DNA of 64,000 bases from Candidatus Dormiibacterota bacterium (lineage in GTDB: Bacteria; Chloroflexota; Dormibacteria; Dormibacterales; Dormibacteraceae), in contig JAMXLM010000028.1 of assembly GCA_024280995.1 (NCBI GenBank), positions 1 to 64,000 on the forward strand, read 5' to 3'. Every line of letters starts with the position of its first letter. Position 1 is the first letter of the stretch. The notes under the pieces were generated by a model. It saw only the letters and a program-made list of their open reading frames with translations. It searched no databases and was not told the origin of the DNA. A program made the position numbers and the translations under genes. Shown here in pieces: positions 8,688 to 17,289 of this stretch.

Positions 8688-9314
8688 TCAGGCGACGGCC
8701 TTCTGCATGACCCTCATCTTCAAGGGGCGGCGCAGCGCCAGAACCTCGAACGTGAACGCTGCGAGCACGACCAGCGCCGCGAGCACGAGGCCGTATCCCG
8801 CGTAGATCGTGTAAGTGCCGACGGTCCACCAGCCGTACGCGTTGAGCAGGTTGCCGCGAAGCGTCTCGCCCTTGAACAGCGTGTCCCGCTGCGCGTTCGC
8901 CGTCGCGATCTGCTTCTGCAGGTCCGTGTACTGCGGGCTGCCACTCGGCGTCTGCGCCAGCTGAGCGTTCAGCTGCGTGATCTTGTCGCCGATCGATGCG
9001 TAGGTCAAGCCGCCCGCGATTCCGTGGAGATGGACATTAATGAAGTCGTTCGCGTAGATCCGGGCCTGGTTGCCGTCAGTCACCTGCTTGCCGGCCTGGT
9101 CCCTGATCTCCTGGGAGAACAAAGCCGGATCGAGAGCCCCGCCGGCCTTGATCTGGTCGGCGCCCGGGAAGTAGATCTGCTGAGCGGTCAGCTCTTCCTT
9201 TATCTGATTGGTCGTGAATGTGCCGACCGAGAATGCGAAGACCGCACCCGCCGCCAGCACGACCACCAACACCGCCTGGAGAACCATGATCCGCCACCTG
9301 ATCGCCTTGTCCAT
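8688..9314 (-). CDS. Two-helix membrane protein with extracytoplasmic domain, unknown function
   Basis: A 208-residue protein with an N-terminal helix (about residues 8-29), a 120-residue extracytoplasmic region and a C-terminal helix at about 170-195. The segment FINVHLHGIAGGLTYASI followed by a Gln-rich helical stretch resembles a group of actinobacterial membrane proteins often mislabelled LigA; the match is tentative. The start at 9314 is set by AGGAGG eight bases upstream; an in-frame upstream start lacks this. It converges on the response regulator with 12 bases between the stops. Confidence 0.6.
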   Translation of the reverse strand: MDKAIRWRIMVLQAVLVVVLAAGAVFAFSVGTFTTNQIKEELTAQQIYFPGADQIKAGGALDPALFSQEIRDQAGKQVTDGNQARIYANDFINVHLHGIAGGLTYASIGDKITQLNAQLAQTPSGSPQYTDLQKQIATANAQRDTLFKGETLRGNLLNAYGWWTVGTYTIYAGYGLVLAALVVLAAFTFEVLALRRPLKMRVMQKAVA

Positions 9315-9456
9315 CGCGATGCCTCCTGGGGACAACCCGTGATACGCACTTGATAGATCGGTCCCAGTGAAACGTCAATCGGCCCCCGAGGACAGTCCCA
9401 GGCGGCCCTCCGCGTAGGTGACTTTCGACCCTGGGTTACAGTCACGGGAAATATTT

Positions 9457-9479
9457 GCGGCGCTTAACGCCGCCTTAAC
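9457..9479. promoter_or_regulatory. Inverted and direct repeats upstream of the XRE regulator
   Basis: GCGGCG (9457-9462) and CGCCGC (9468-9473) form a perfect inverted repeat around CTTAA. In addition CTTAAC occurs at 9463-9468 and again at 9474-9479, 11 bases (one helical turn) apart. This is a candidate operator for the XRE protein or for the divergent membrane protein. Confidence 0.35.
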
Positions 9480-9498
9480 ATTAGGATCGGTTGCCGGC

Positions 9499-9903
9499 AT
9501 GCGGAGAGGGGCACGTGGGTCAGGAATCGCGGTCAATCCGGCCCGTGTGCGCGAGGCACGAATGGAAGCCGGGCTGAGCCTAGCCCAGGTGGCCGGCGAA
9601 GACGTTTCGCGGACGTTCATCCACTTCGTGGAGCAAGGACGGTCGCGGCCATCGCAAAGCGTGCTCGCCCTCATCGCGCGCAGGACCGGTAAGCCGGTCA
9701 GTTACTTCCTCGACACCACCGCACAAGAAGGACGAGGCTCAGGGCTGCCCGACGAGCTGATGCGGATCGCCGGCAGCGTGCGTCGTTTTGCGGCCTCCCG
9801 GCGCCTCAGTGCCGCGGAGCGCGAGGCAATGAAGCTCGTCGAGACGGCGCTGCAGCACGGCTCTCGAGTGGCCCGGGCAGTGGAGAAGAGCGCGGGCGCC
9901 TGA
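9499..9903 (+). CDS. XRE-family helix-turn-helix regulator
   Basis: About 134 residues. An HTH_XRE domain lies near residues 15-65 (VREARMEAGLSLAQVAG, then SRTFIHFVEQGRSRPS), followed by a helical Arg/Ala-rich tail (SVRRFAASRRLSAAER). It is probably a DNA-binding repressor with a small oligomerisation or sensing tail. The start is placed at ATG 9499; the frame is open up to 9418 but that stretch carries the repeats described above. The target is unknown; candidates are itself, the divergent membrane protein and the radical SAM gene downstream. Confidence 0.75.
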   Translation: MRRGARGSGIAVNPARVREARMEAGLSLAQVAGEDVSRTFIHFVEQGRSRPSQSVLALIARRTGKPVSYFLDTTAQEGRGSGLPDELMRIAGSVRRFAASRRLSAAEREAMKLVETALQHGSRVARAVEKSAGA

Positions 9904-10014
9904 CCCTGCCGCTCTCTCGCGCGTCCATATCTATATGCAGGGCGCGGTTTGATACCGAAATCGAGACCGGCCTGAGACTGACCTTGGCACGCATCCCGGC
10001 CCAGCATCCGGGCC

Positions 10015-11334
10015 ATGAAGATCGCATTGATCGCGTTGAGCGGAGTCCGAGCCTACAACGAGGAGCTGACCCGGCTGGGTATGACGCTGCCGGGCTTCGT
10101 CGAGCGCAGCAAGGTGATCGCGTCGCTGCCGAGCCTATCCCTGCTGACCATCGCGGGCGTGACGCCGAAACGGTTCGACGTCGAGTACCACGAGGTCGCC
10201 GACATCCGCAACCTCGACCGGCTGCCGGACTGCGACCTCGCCGCGCTGGCCACCTTCACCGCGCAGGCGAAGGACGCGTACGAGATCAGTCGCCGCTACC
10301 GCGAGGCCGGGATCAAGACCGTCATCGGCGGCCTCCACGCGAGCGCGGTGCCGGAGGAGGTGTCGCAGCACTGCGACGCCGTGGTGGTGGGGGAGGGCGA
10401 GCTGGCCTGGCCCCGCCTGCTCGAGGACTTCGAGGCCGGCCGGCTGCAGCGCCTGTACCGGTCCTCCGGCGTCGAGTTCAGCCTCGAGGACGCGCCGATG
10501 CCGCGCTTCGACCTGCTCGATCCCGAGCGCTACAACCGGATCACGGTCCAGACCCAGCGTGGCTGCCCATGGCGCTGTGATTTCTGCGCCAGCTCGATCA
10601 CGCTGACCCCGCGCTACAAGATCAAGCCGGTCGCCAAGGTGATCGCCGAGATCCAGGCGATAAAGTCAATCTGGCCTTCCCCCTTCATCGAGTTCGCCGA
10701 CGACAACACGTTCGTCAACAAGCGGCACTCCCGCGAGCTGATGCGTGCGCTCGCCAGGGAGCACGTGCCGTGGTTCACCGAGACGGATATCTCTGTCGCC
10801 GACGATCCCGAGCTGCTGCGCATGATGCGGGAGGCCGGCTGCCGGCAGATCCTGATCGGGCTCGAGAGCCCGACGGCGACAGGCCTCGATGGGGTGGAGC
10901 TCAGGAAGAACTGGAAGCGGGAGCGGCTGGGCGCCTACGAGGACGCGATCCAGAGGATCCAGTCGCATGGCATCGCCGTCAACGGCTGCTTCACCCTTGG
11001 CCTGGACGGCGATGGTCCGGACGTGTTCGACGCCATCTACAGGTTCGTCGACGACAGCGGCCTGCAGCAGGTGCAGATCACGGTCATGACCGCCTTCCCG
11101 GGCACGCCGCTTTACCGCCGCCTGAAGTCGGAAGGGAGGCTCATCGAGGAGACGGCCTGGGAGAAGTGCACCCTGTTCGACGTCAACATCGCGCCGCGCC
11201 ACATGTCAGCGCGGGAGCTCGAGGTCGGTCTGATGGAGCTCGGCAAGCGCCTTTACTCGGAAGACGCCAAGCGGCGCCGCAACCACAACTTCCGACGCCA
11301 GATGCGCGGGCAGAGGCTGCGCCTTGCGGGATAG
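10015..11334 (+). CDS. B12-binding-domain radical SAM protein
   Basis: A 439-residue enzyme with an N-terminal Rossmann-like B12-binding type domain (residues 1-150, with VIGGLHASAVPEEV and VVVGEGE) and a radical SAM core whose CxxxCxxC motif is Cys184, Cys188, Cys191 (GCPWRCDFCAS). It would cleave S-adenosylmethionine reductively. Class members include methyltransferases and cyclases for lipids, bacteriochlorophyll and hopanoids; the substrate cannot be told. The cobalamin-ligand DxHxxG motif is not evident, so B12 may not be bound. The upstream gap (9904-10014) holds an A/T-rich palindrome CATATCTATATG at 9926-9937, a possible promoter or operator. Confidence 0.85.
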   Translation: MKIALIALSGVRAYNEELTRLGMTLPGFVERSKVIASLPSLSLLTIAGVTPKRFDVEYHEVADIRNLDRLPDCDLAALATFTAQAKDAYEISRRYREAGIKTVIGGLHASAVPEEVSQHCDAVVVGEGELAWPRLLEDFEAGRLQRLYRSSGVEFSLEDAPMPRFDLLDPERYNRITVQTQRGCPWRCDFCASSITLTPRYKIKPVAKVIAEIQAIKSIWPSPFIEFADDNTFVNKRHSRELMRALAREHVPWFTETDISVADDPELLRMMREAGCRQILIGLESPTATGLDGVELRKNWKRERLGAYEDAIQRIQSHGIAVNGCFTLGLDGDGPDVFDAIYRFVDDSGLQQVQITVMTAFPGTPLYRRLKSEGRLIEETAWEKCTLFDVNIAPRHMSARELEVGLMELGKRLYSEDAKRRRNHNFRRQMRGQRLRLAG

Positions 11335-11755
11335 GGTCAGCCGCCTGGCGGTGACGAGCGTGGTCGCGCTCGGGCTCATCTTCGGGCTCTGGTCCGCCGC
11401 CAGGCCTGGCGGTGCGATCGCCGGCGCCGCGCTGGGAGCGGGCTGGGCGCTCATGCCGGCGACGCTGCTCCTGATGCTGCGAACGCCGAGAGCGCGCTTT
11501 GCGATGTTCGTCCCATCGTTTCTGGTCACCGCCGCGCTCGTGGACATTGCGCTGGTGTCGGGCGTGGCGGGTTGGGCCCTGATGGCCACCGGGGTGGTTC
11601 TGGGAGGGCTGCTGGGCGCATGGTTCTGGTTTCGCATCCTGCCGGTGCCGCCCGCGCTGCGTGACCCGTTCGGGCCTGGACGCTGGGCGCTGATCGCCGT
11701 GCACGTCAGCCTGATCGTCGCCGGCATGGCCCTTGTCGCCCTGACCGCGCTTTGA
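11324..11755 (+). CDS. Small four-helix membrane protein
   Basis: A 143-residue hydrophobic protein with about four membrane helices and Arg-rich loops. It starts at TTG 11324, overlapping the radical SAM gene by 11 bases; a GTG at 11351 is an alternative. The overlap implies co-translation with the radical SAM enzyme, so it may anchor or assist it. No family recognised. Confidence 0.55.
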   Translation: MRDRVSRLAVTSVVALGLIFGLWSAARPGGAIAGAALGAGWALMPATLLLMLRTPRARFAMFVPSFLVTAALVDIALVSGVAGWALMATGVVLGGLLGAWFWFRILPVPPALRDPFGPGRWALIAVHVSLIVAGMALVALTAL

Positions 11756-11769
11756 CGAAAAGTCGGTCC

Positions 11770-11798
11770 TTGACAAGTCTGCGGGCGTTATCGATAAT
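11770..11798 (+). promoter_or_regulatory. Sigma-70 promoter TTGACA-17-GATAAT for the LacI operon
   Basis: A near-consensus -35 TTGACA (11770-11775) is followed after exactly 17 bases by GATAAT (11793-11798). The -10 lies in a perfect palindrome TTATCGATAA (11788-11797). It is the best vegetative-type promoter noticed in the window and drives the LacI regulator and transporter genes. Confidence 0.8.
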
Positions 11799-11800
11799 CC

Positions 11801-11828
11801 GGTAAGCGCTTACCGGTAAGCGCTTACA
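11801..11828. promoter_or_regulatory. Tandem LacI-type operators
   Basis: GGTAAGCGCTTACC (11801-11814, a perfect 14-base palindrome) is followed immediately by GGTAAGCGCTTACA (11815-11828). The core GTAAGCGCTTAC, with a central CG, is a typical LacI/GalR-family operator. The sites lie right after the -10 box, over the transcription start, so binding should block initiation. The regulator gene begins 55 bases downstream, indicating autoregulation. Confidence 0.8.
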
Positions 11829-11882
11829 GACGCCCGGAGAGGTGTGGGACCCGGAGCCGTCAGGCGGTAGGCAGGAGCGCGG

Positions 11883-12956
11883 TTGGCACAGTCTCCGAAG
11901 CCCAAAAAGAACAGCAAGGTCCCGTCCAAGTCGACGCTGACCATCTACGACGTCGCCACCCAGGCCGGGGTCTCGATCGCGTCGGTCTCCCGCGTGCTCA
12001 ACGGCCAGGGCAGCCCGCGGGCGAGCACCCGCGAGCGCGTGATGCAGGCCGTCGACGAGCTCGGCTTCGTCCCGGACGGCGCCGCCCGAGCCCTTTCCAA
12101 CGGTCTGAAGGAAGTTGTCGGCGTCGTGTTCCGTCGCGGCGACGAGACACGTTTCGAGGACGAGGACGAAAGCCTGCTCTTCATCGACGTGATCAACCGC
12201 GGCATCGACGTGGCAGCCCAGCGCCGCGGTTTCGACGTGCTGATCAGCTCGGTGGGGTTCAGCGACGAGAACATGTCCGGCCGCATCGCCGCCGTCGCCG
12301 GCAAGGCCGACGGGCTGATCCTGCACGACCGCATGCTCTCGCCGAACAACATCACCCGCTTGAGCGGAATGGTCCCCGTAGTCACCCTCGCCGGCAGTCC
12401 GTCGCGCGGCGCGATGAACGTTCGGTGCGACAACGAAGCGGGAATACGGGCGCTGGTTCGTCACCTCGCCGTCGACCACGGCTACACGACCCTCGGCTAC
12501 GTCGCGGGCCGCTCCGACAGCCCCGACAACCGCGCCCGCGCGCGGGTGTTCGAGGCCGAGGCGCGCGCCGCGGGCGTCGAGATCTTCGAAGGGCAGGACT
12601 GGCAGGGCGACTACAGCGCCGCGGGCGGGGCGAACGTGATCGCCGCCCTGCTCGAGAAGCACGCCGAGCTGCCGCGCGCCATCGTCTGCGCCAACGACCA
12701 GACCGCGCTCGGCGTGATGCACGCGCTGGCGCGCAATGGCGTCAAGGTCCCCGAGACGGTGGCCGTGACCGGCTTCGACGACGTGCCGGTGGCGCGCCAC
12801 CTCCATCCGCCGCTGACGACCGTGCGCCAGCCGATGCTGGAGCTCGGCGCGACGGCATTCGACGTGCTCTACTCGCGAATCAGCACCGGCAAGGCCGACG
12901 CGGACGTCGTCCTGCCCATCCAGCTCATGGTCCGCCAGAGCTGCGGCTGCCGATGA
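11883..12956 (+). CDS. LacI-family transcriptional repressor
   Basis: A 357-residue regulator from a TTG start. The LacI helix-turn-helix is at about 20-45 (TIYDVATQAGVSIASVSRVL) and the periplasmic-binding-like effector domain fills the rest, ending in a Cys-containing QSCGCR tail. It heads the oligosaccharide operon (ABC transporter, GH3, secreted beta-helix protein) and has tandem operators upstream, so it probably represses the operon until a sugar from beta-glucan-like polymers binds. Its stop overlaps the permease start (ATGA). Confidence 0.92.
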   Translation: MAQSPKPKKNSKVPSKSTLTIYDVATQAGVSIASVSRVLNGQGSPRASTRERVMQAVDELGFVPDGAARALSNGLKEVVGVVFRRGDETRFEDEDESLLFIDVINRGIDVAAQRRGFDVLISSVGFSDENMSGRIAAVAGKADGLILHDRMLSPNNITRLSGMVPVVTLAGSPSRGAMNVRCDNEAGIRALVRHLAVDHGYTTLGYVAGRSDSPDNRARARVFEAEARAAGVEIFEGQDWQGDYSAAGGANVIAALLEKHAELPRAIVCANDQTALGVMHALARNGVKVPETVAVTGFDDVPVARHLHPPLTTVRQPMLELGATAFDVLYSRISTGKADADVVLPIQLMVRQSCGCR

Positions 12957-13945
12957 CCGCGCTGATTCGGCGGCTCGGCGTGTATTTGCTCGCGGCGTGG
13001 GTCGCCATCACCGTCAGCTTCCTGCTTCCGCGCGTGGTGCCCGGCAACCCGGTGGCGGTGGCGGTGGCTCGCGCGTCCGCCTCGGGCGACTGCAACGAGA
13101 AGTGCGTGGCCGCCGTCGAGGCGCAGCTTGGCTACAACGTCCACACCAGCATGTGGGATCAGTACGTGCAGTACCTCGGCAACCTGGCCCACGGCGACCT
13201 CGGACACTCGTGGACGGAGAACGCCCCGGTGGGCAGCCTCATACTGTCGTACCTTCCCTGGACCATCGTCCTCCTCGGCATCGCGACGACGCTGAGCTTT
13301 CTCGGCGGCAGCGTTGTGGGAACCTTGATCGCCTGGCGGCGCGGCTCGTGGACTGACCTCCTGATTCCGTTCTCGACCTTCTTCGCGGCGCTCCCGTACT
13401 TCTTTCTGGCGATCGTCCTGGTCTTGATCTTCGGGCAGACCGGAACGCTGCTCAAGTGGTTCCCGAGCCTGTTTGGCTGGGACATCTACACGACCAGCCC
13501 AGGCCTCAACCTCCCGTACATCCAGAGCGTCATAAGCCACGCCATCCTGCCGGCGGCGACGGTGATCCTCGCATCCATGGCTGGATTCATCCTTTCGATC
13601 CGCAACCAGGTGATCACCACGATGGACGAGGACTTTGTCATTGTGGCTCAGGCCAAGGGCCTTCCCGGACGAACGGTGATCTGGTACGCGGTCCGCAACG
13701 CCCTGCTCCCGGTCGTCGCCAACTTCACCATCGCAATCAGCCTGATCGTCGGCGGGCAGATCCTCGTCGAGATCGTCTTCAACTACCCGGGCATCGGCTT
13801 CCACCTGTACGACGGGCTGGGCAAGCTCGACTATCCGCTCGTGCAGGGCGTGTTCGTGGTGCTCACCCTGGTCGTCCTGGCCGCCAACCTCATCGCCGAC
13901 GTCATCTATGTCGCGATCGATCCGCGGGCGAGGCAGGCGGCATGA
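12953..13945 (+). CDS. ABC transporter permease, DppB family
   Basis: A 330-residue inner-membrane permease of the peptide/nickel/oligosaccharide (binding-protein family 5) type. About six helices; the family loop is AQAKGLPGRTVIWYAVRNA and the end reads YVAIDPRARQAA. The start ATG 12953 overlaps the LacI stop by 4 bases, and the next permease overlaps its stop the same way. With GH3 and a beta-helix protein in the operon, the substrate is more likely an oligosaccharide than a peptide. Confidence 0.9.
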   Translation: MTALIRRLGVYLLAAWVAITVSFLLPRVVPGNPVAVAVARASASGDCNEKCVAAVEAQLGYNVHTSMWDQYVQYLGNLAHGDLGHSWTENAPVGSLILSYLPWTIVLLGIATTLSFLGGSVVGTLIAWRRGSWTDLLIPFSTFFAALPYFFLAIVLVLIFGQTGTLLKWFPSLFGWDIYTTSPGLNLPYIQSVISHAILPAATVILASMAGFILSIRNQVITTMDEDFVIVAQAKGLPGRTVIWYAVRNALLPVVANFTIAISLIVGGQILVEIVFNYPGIGFHLYDGLGKLDYPLVQGVFVVLTLVVLAANLIADVIYVAIDPRARQAA

Positions 13946-16110
13946 CGATAGACAGCACGACGATCACGCAGACGACCGCGCCGCTTCGGCGAGCGCGGGT
14001 AATGCGACTGCCGCGTTCTCCGAAGGTCATCGCAGGGTTGGTCATCGTGGGCGTCTTCAGCGTGGTGGCGCTCGTCGGCCGCTTCTTCGAGCCTTATTCG
14101 CCCAACCAGACAGACACGCAGAACTGGGTCCAGCACGTGCTGGTGCCGGGCACCGGTGGCGACACCGGGTTGCCGGCCAACTTCTACCCGTTGCCTTTGC
14201 CGCCCTCCGCGGCGCACCTGCTAGGCACGACCGTGTTCGCCCAGGACGCCTGGTCCCAACTTCTGGCCTCGACGCAGGCGACGATGTTCGTCGGCCTGAT
14301 CGCGGCGGTGATCGCGACTGTGCTTTCGATCATCTTCGGCGTCACCGCGGGCTACATCGGCGGATCGACCGACGAGGGGCTCTCCCTGATCGCCAACGTC
14401 TCGCTTGCGATTCCGGGTCTTCCGCTGCTGATCGTGCTCGCCGACTACGTTCCGTCCGCCGGATCGAGCCTTCTAATCGTCGCCGCGATCATCGCCGTGA
14501 CGACCTGGGCGTACACGGCCAGGACGCTGCGCGCTCAAACGCTTTCTTTGCGCCACCGCGACTTCATCGAAGCCTCGCGGGTATCGGGCGAGGGCTCGCT
14601 CCGGATCATCGGCGTCGAGATACTTCCCAACCTCATCCCGATCGTGGCCGCGTCGTTTCTTTTCACCACGCTCTCCGCCATCTACGCCTACGTCGCCATC
14701 TCCTTCCTCGGCCTCGCCGGCTCCCCAACCGGGTCACCGGCGGGACTCTGGAACTGGGGCGAGATGCTGCGCGAAGGCTTTGCCAACAACGCAGTGCGTG
14801 GCGGTTGGTGGTGGTGGTGGGCACCTCCTGGAATCTGCGTCGCGCTCCTTGGGACCGGCCTCGCGCTGGTGAACTTCGGGATCGACGAGTTCATCAACCC
14901 CCGGCTGCGCACCGCGGGCCTGTCCGCGAAGGCGGCACGCAAAGCGGGTGCCCACGTGAGCACGACCCTGGGACTGACGCCGGTCATGCGCAAGGCGATC
15001 AGAGCGGCCGGCACCGCGCCGAGCATGCCCGATGCGGTGCTCGAGATCCGCGGTCTGTCGGTCGACTACGGCTTCGGCGACCAGGCGGTCCACGCCGTGT
15101 CCGACTGCGACCTGGTGCTGCGCCGCGGGCGCGTGCTCGGCCTGGCGGGGGAGAGCGGCAGCGGCAAGACGACGCTCGCGCTCGCCGCCACTCGGCTGCT
15201 CCGCGCGCCGGCGGTCATCACGAGCGGCCAGGTTCTCTTTCACTCGAAGCCGTTCACGGGTGACGGCCCGAAGGGCACGATCGACCTGGTGGCCGCGGGG
15301 CCGCACCAAATGCGCGAGGTGCGCTGGTCGGAGATCGCCGTCGTCCTCCAGAGCTCGCTCAACGCCCTGAACCCTGTAATCACGATCGGAGCCCAGTTCG
15401 ACGACATGCTCCGCGCGCATCGGCCCCACCTGGGTCCCGACGAGCGGCACTCACGGGCGGTCGAGCTGCTGGACATGGTCGGCATGAACGGAGATCGGCT
15501 GCGCAGCTACCCCCACGAGCTGTCGGGCGGTATGCGGCAGCGATCGATGATCGCGATGGCGCTGGCGCTCGAGCCGCAGGTGATGATCCTCGACGAACCA
15601 ACCACGGCGCTCGACGTCGTCACCCAGCGCGAGATCCTCGAGGAGCTGATCGGGCTCCGCGACCGGCTCGGGTTCGCAGCCCTGTTCATCACCCACGACC
15701 TGTCCTTGCTCGTCGAGCTGGCCGACGACATCGCGGTCATGTACGCAGGCCGCCTCATGGAGCAGGCCCCGGCCAACGCGTTGTTTCGGTCGCCCCGGCT
15801 TCCGTACACGCATGGGCTGCTGCATTGCTTTCCGCCCATGCATGGCAAGCGCGTCCCGATGGAGGGGATCCCAGGGTCACCTCCCGACCTGCGGGATCTC
15901 CCCTCGGGATGCGCTTTCCATCCTCGCTGCCGGTGGGCCCTCGACCGCTGCAAGCAGGAGGTGCCGGTCCTCGCGGCGATTCCTGGACGGAACCGCGAGG
16001 TCGCGTGTTGGCTGCACCGCGAGGGCGCGACCCCGCCGCCCGAGCTCTCGCTCCCCGAGCCGGAGGAGGTCTTCCGGGAACGGATGGCGCAGCAGATGAG
16101 CCCGCTGTGA
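13942..16110 (+). CDS. DppC-DppD fusion: permease joined to ABC ATPase
   Basis: A 722-residue natural fusion. Residues 1-330 form a DppC-type permease (EASRVSGEGSLRIIGVEILP coupling region, then helices). A linker leads to an ATPase from about residue 362, with Walker A GESGSGKTT near 402, signature LSGGMRQR near 528 and Walker B VMILDEPTTALD. The C-terminal oligopeptide/dipeptide-transporter motif CAFHPRCRWALDRC is present. No stop or frameshift separates the halves. The fusion fixes 1:1 stoichiometry of this permease and this ATPase. The second ATPase is the next gene (GTGA overlap). Confidence 0.92.
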   Translation: MTIDSTTITQTTAPLRRARVMRLPRSPKVIAGLVIVGVFSVVALVGRFFEPYSPNQTDTQNWVQHVLVPGTGGDTGLPANFYPLPLPPSAAHLLGTTVFAQDAWSQLLASTQATMFVGLIAAVIATVLSIIFGVTAGYIGGSTDEGLSLIANVSLAIPGLPLLIVLADYVPSAGSSLLIVAAIIAVTTWAYTARTLRAQTLSLRHRDFIEASRVSGEGSLRIIGVEILPNLIPIVAASFLFTTLSAIYAYVAISFLGLAGSPTGSPAGLWNWGEMLREGFANNAVRGGWWWWWAPPGICVALLGTGLALVNFGIDEFINPRLRTAGLSAKAARKAGAHVSTTLGLTPVMRKAIRAAGTAPSMPDAVLEIRGLSVDYGFGDQAVHAVSDCDLVLRRGRVLGLAGESGSGKTTLALAATRLLRAPAVITSGQVLFHSKPFTGDGPKGTIDLVAAGPHQMREVRWSEIAVVLQSSLNALNPVITIGAQFDDMLRAHRPHLGPDERHSRAVELLDMVGMNGDRLRSYPHELSGGMRQRSMIAMALALEPQVMILDEPTTALDVVTQREILEELIGLRDRLGFAALFITHDLSLLVELADDIAVMYAGRLMEQAPANALFRSPRLPYTHGLLHCFPPMHGKRVPMEGIPGSPPDLRDLPSGCAFHPRCRWALDRCKQEVPVLAAIPGRNREVACWLHREGATPPPELSLPEPEEVFRERMAQQMSPL

Positions 16111-17156
16111 GCTCGACCGCGCCCATTCTCGAAGGCCGCAACCTGTCCAAGTACTTCTGGGTCAGGCAGGGCCGCGGACCGTTCGCGCGCAAGGTGCCCG
16201 TGCATGCGGTTGATAACGTCTCCGTCAGCCTCGAGGCCGGCAAGGTGACCGCGTTCGTCGGCGAGAGCGGCGCCGGGAAGACAACCGTCGCGCGGATCCT
16301 GGCCGAGATCATCAAGCCCGACAAGGGCACCGTCCTCCTGGACGGAAAGCCGGTGCCTCCCGGACGGCCGCGCTCCTATGCGCGCCAGGTCCAGATGGTT
16401 TTCCAGGATCCGTTTGGTTCGCTGAACCCAGTGCACCGCGTGCGCCACAACCTCAAGCGGCCGCTGGAGATCCACCATCTCGCGGACGGCAATTCGGACG
16501 CGGTGATCGACGCTCTGTTGGCGCGGGTCGCGCTCAGGCCGCCGGCGCATTTCGCGGACAGGTTTCCACATGAGCTGTCTGGCGGGCAGCGGCAGCGCGT
16601 CGCGATCGCCCGCGCGCTTGCGGTGAGGCCGCGGGTCCTCATCGCCGACGAGCCTGTCTCGATGCTCGACGTCTCCATCAGGCTGGGCGTGCTCAACCTG
16701 ATCGCCGACCTACGCAAAGAGGAAAACCTGGCCGTCCTCTATATCACCCACGACATCGCGTCCGCGCGCTATCTCGCTGACACGATCGTCGTGATGTACG
16801 CGGGGCAGCTGGTCGAGGTCGCGCCCAGCACCGAGCTCACCGACAACCCCGCGCATCCCTATACGCAACTCCTGCTCTCCGCTGCGCCCGATCCGGAACG
16901 GGCTCAGCCACCACATCTGAAGGACCGGGGAGCTCCACCGAGCCTGCTCGCGCCGCCAAGCGGGTGCCGGTTTCACCCGCGCTGCCCGTTCGCGATGGAC
17001 GTGTGCAAGCGGCAGGCGCCACCCAGCGTGGCGATCGCCGAGGGCCACGTCTCGGCGTGCTGGCTGCACGTGGACCCGGCCCAGAGAGACACGAGTCAGA
17101 ACGGCGTGCCGGCGTTAACCGGCGCGATTGCGGACAAAGCAGAAGAAAAGAGGTGA
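16107..17156 (+). CDS. ABC transporter ATP-binding protein, DppF family
   Basis: A 349-residue second ATPase for the family-5 transporter. Walker A GESGAGKTT, signature LSGGQRQR, Walker B VLIADEPVSMLD and the C-terminal Cys-rich motif CRFHPRCPFAMDVC are visible. The GTG start overlaps the preceding stop by 4 bases. A 133-base gap follows before the binding-protein gene, which has its own strong GGAGGTGA ribosome site. Confidence 0.92.
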   Translation: MSSTAPILEGRNLSKYFWVRQGRGPFARKVPVHAVDNVSVSLEAGKVTAFVGESGAGKTTVARILAEIIKPDKGTVLLDGKPVPPGRPRSYARQVQMVFQDPFGSLNPVHRVRHNLKRPLEIHHLADGNSDAVIDALLARVALRPPAHFADRFPHELSGGQRQRVAIARALAVRPRVLIADEPVSMLDVSIRLGVLNLIADLRKEENLAVLYITHDIASARYLADTIVVMYAGQLVEVAPSTELTDNPAHPYTQLLLSAAPDPERAQPPHLKDRGAPPSLLAPPSGCRFHPRCPFAMDVCKRQAPPSVAIAEGHVSACWLHVDPAQRDTSQNGVPALTGAIADKAEEKR

Positions 17157-17289
17157 GGAAATTTGGGATGGAGCCTGTCGTTTCGGTCCCCGCCGGCTGC
17201 GGTGGAGAAGAGGTGGGTGGTGTTGCCGTCGGTACGTCAAGAGTGCACGAGCCTTCTCCGGCGCGTGCGTCAGTGGAGGTGACTGATCT

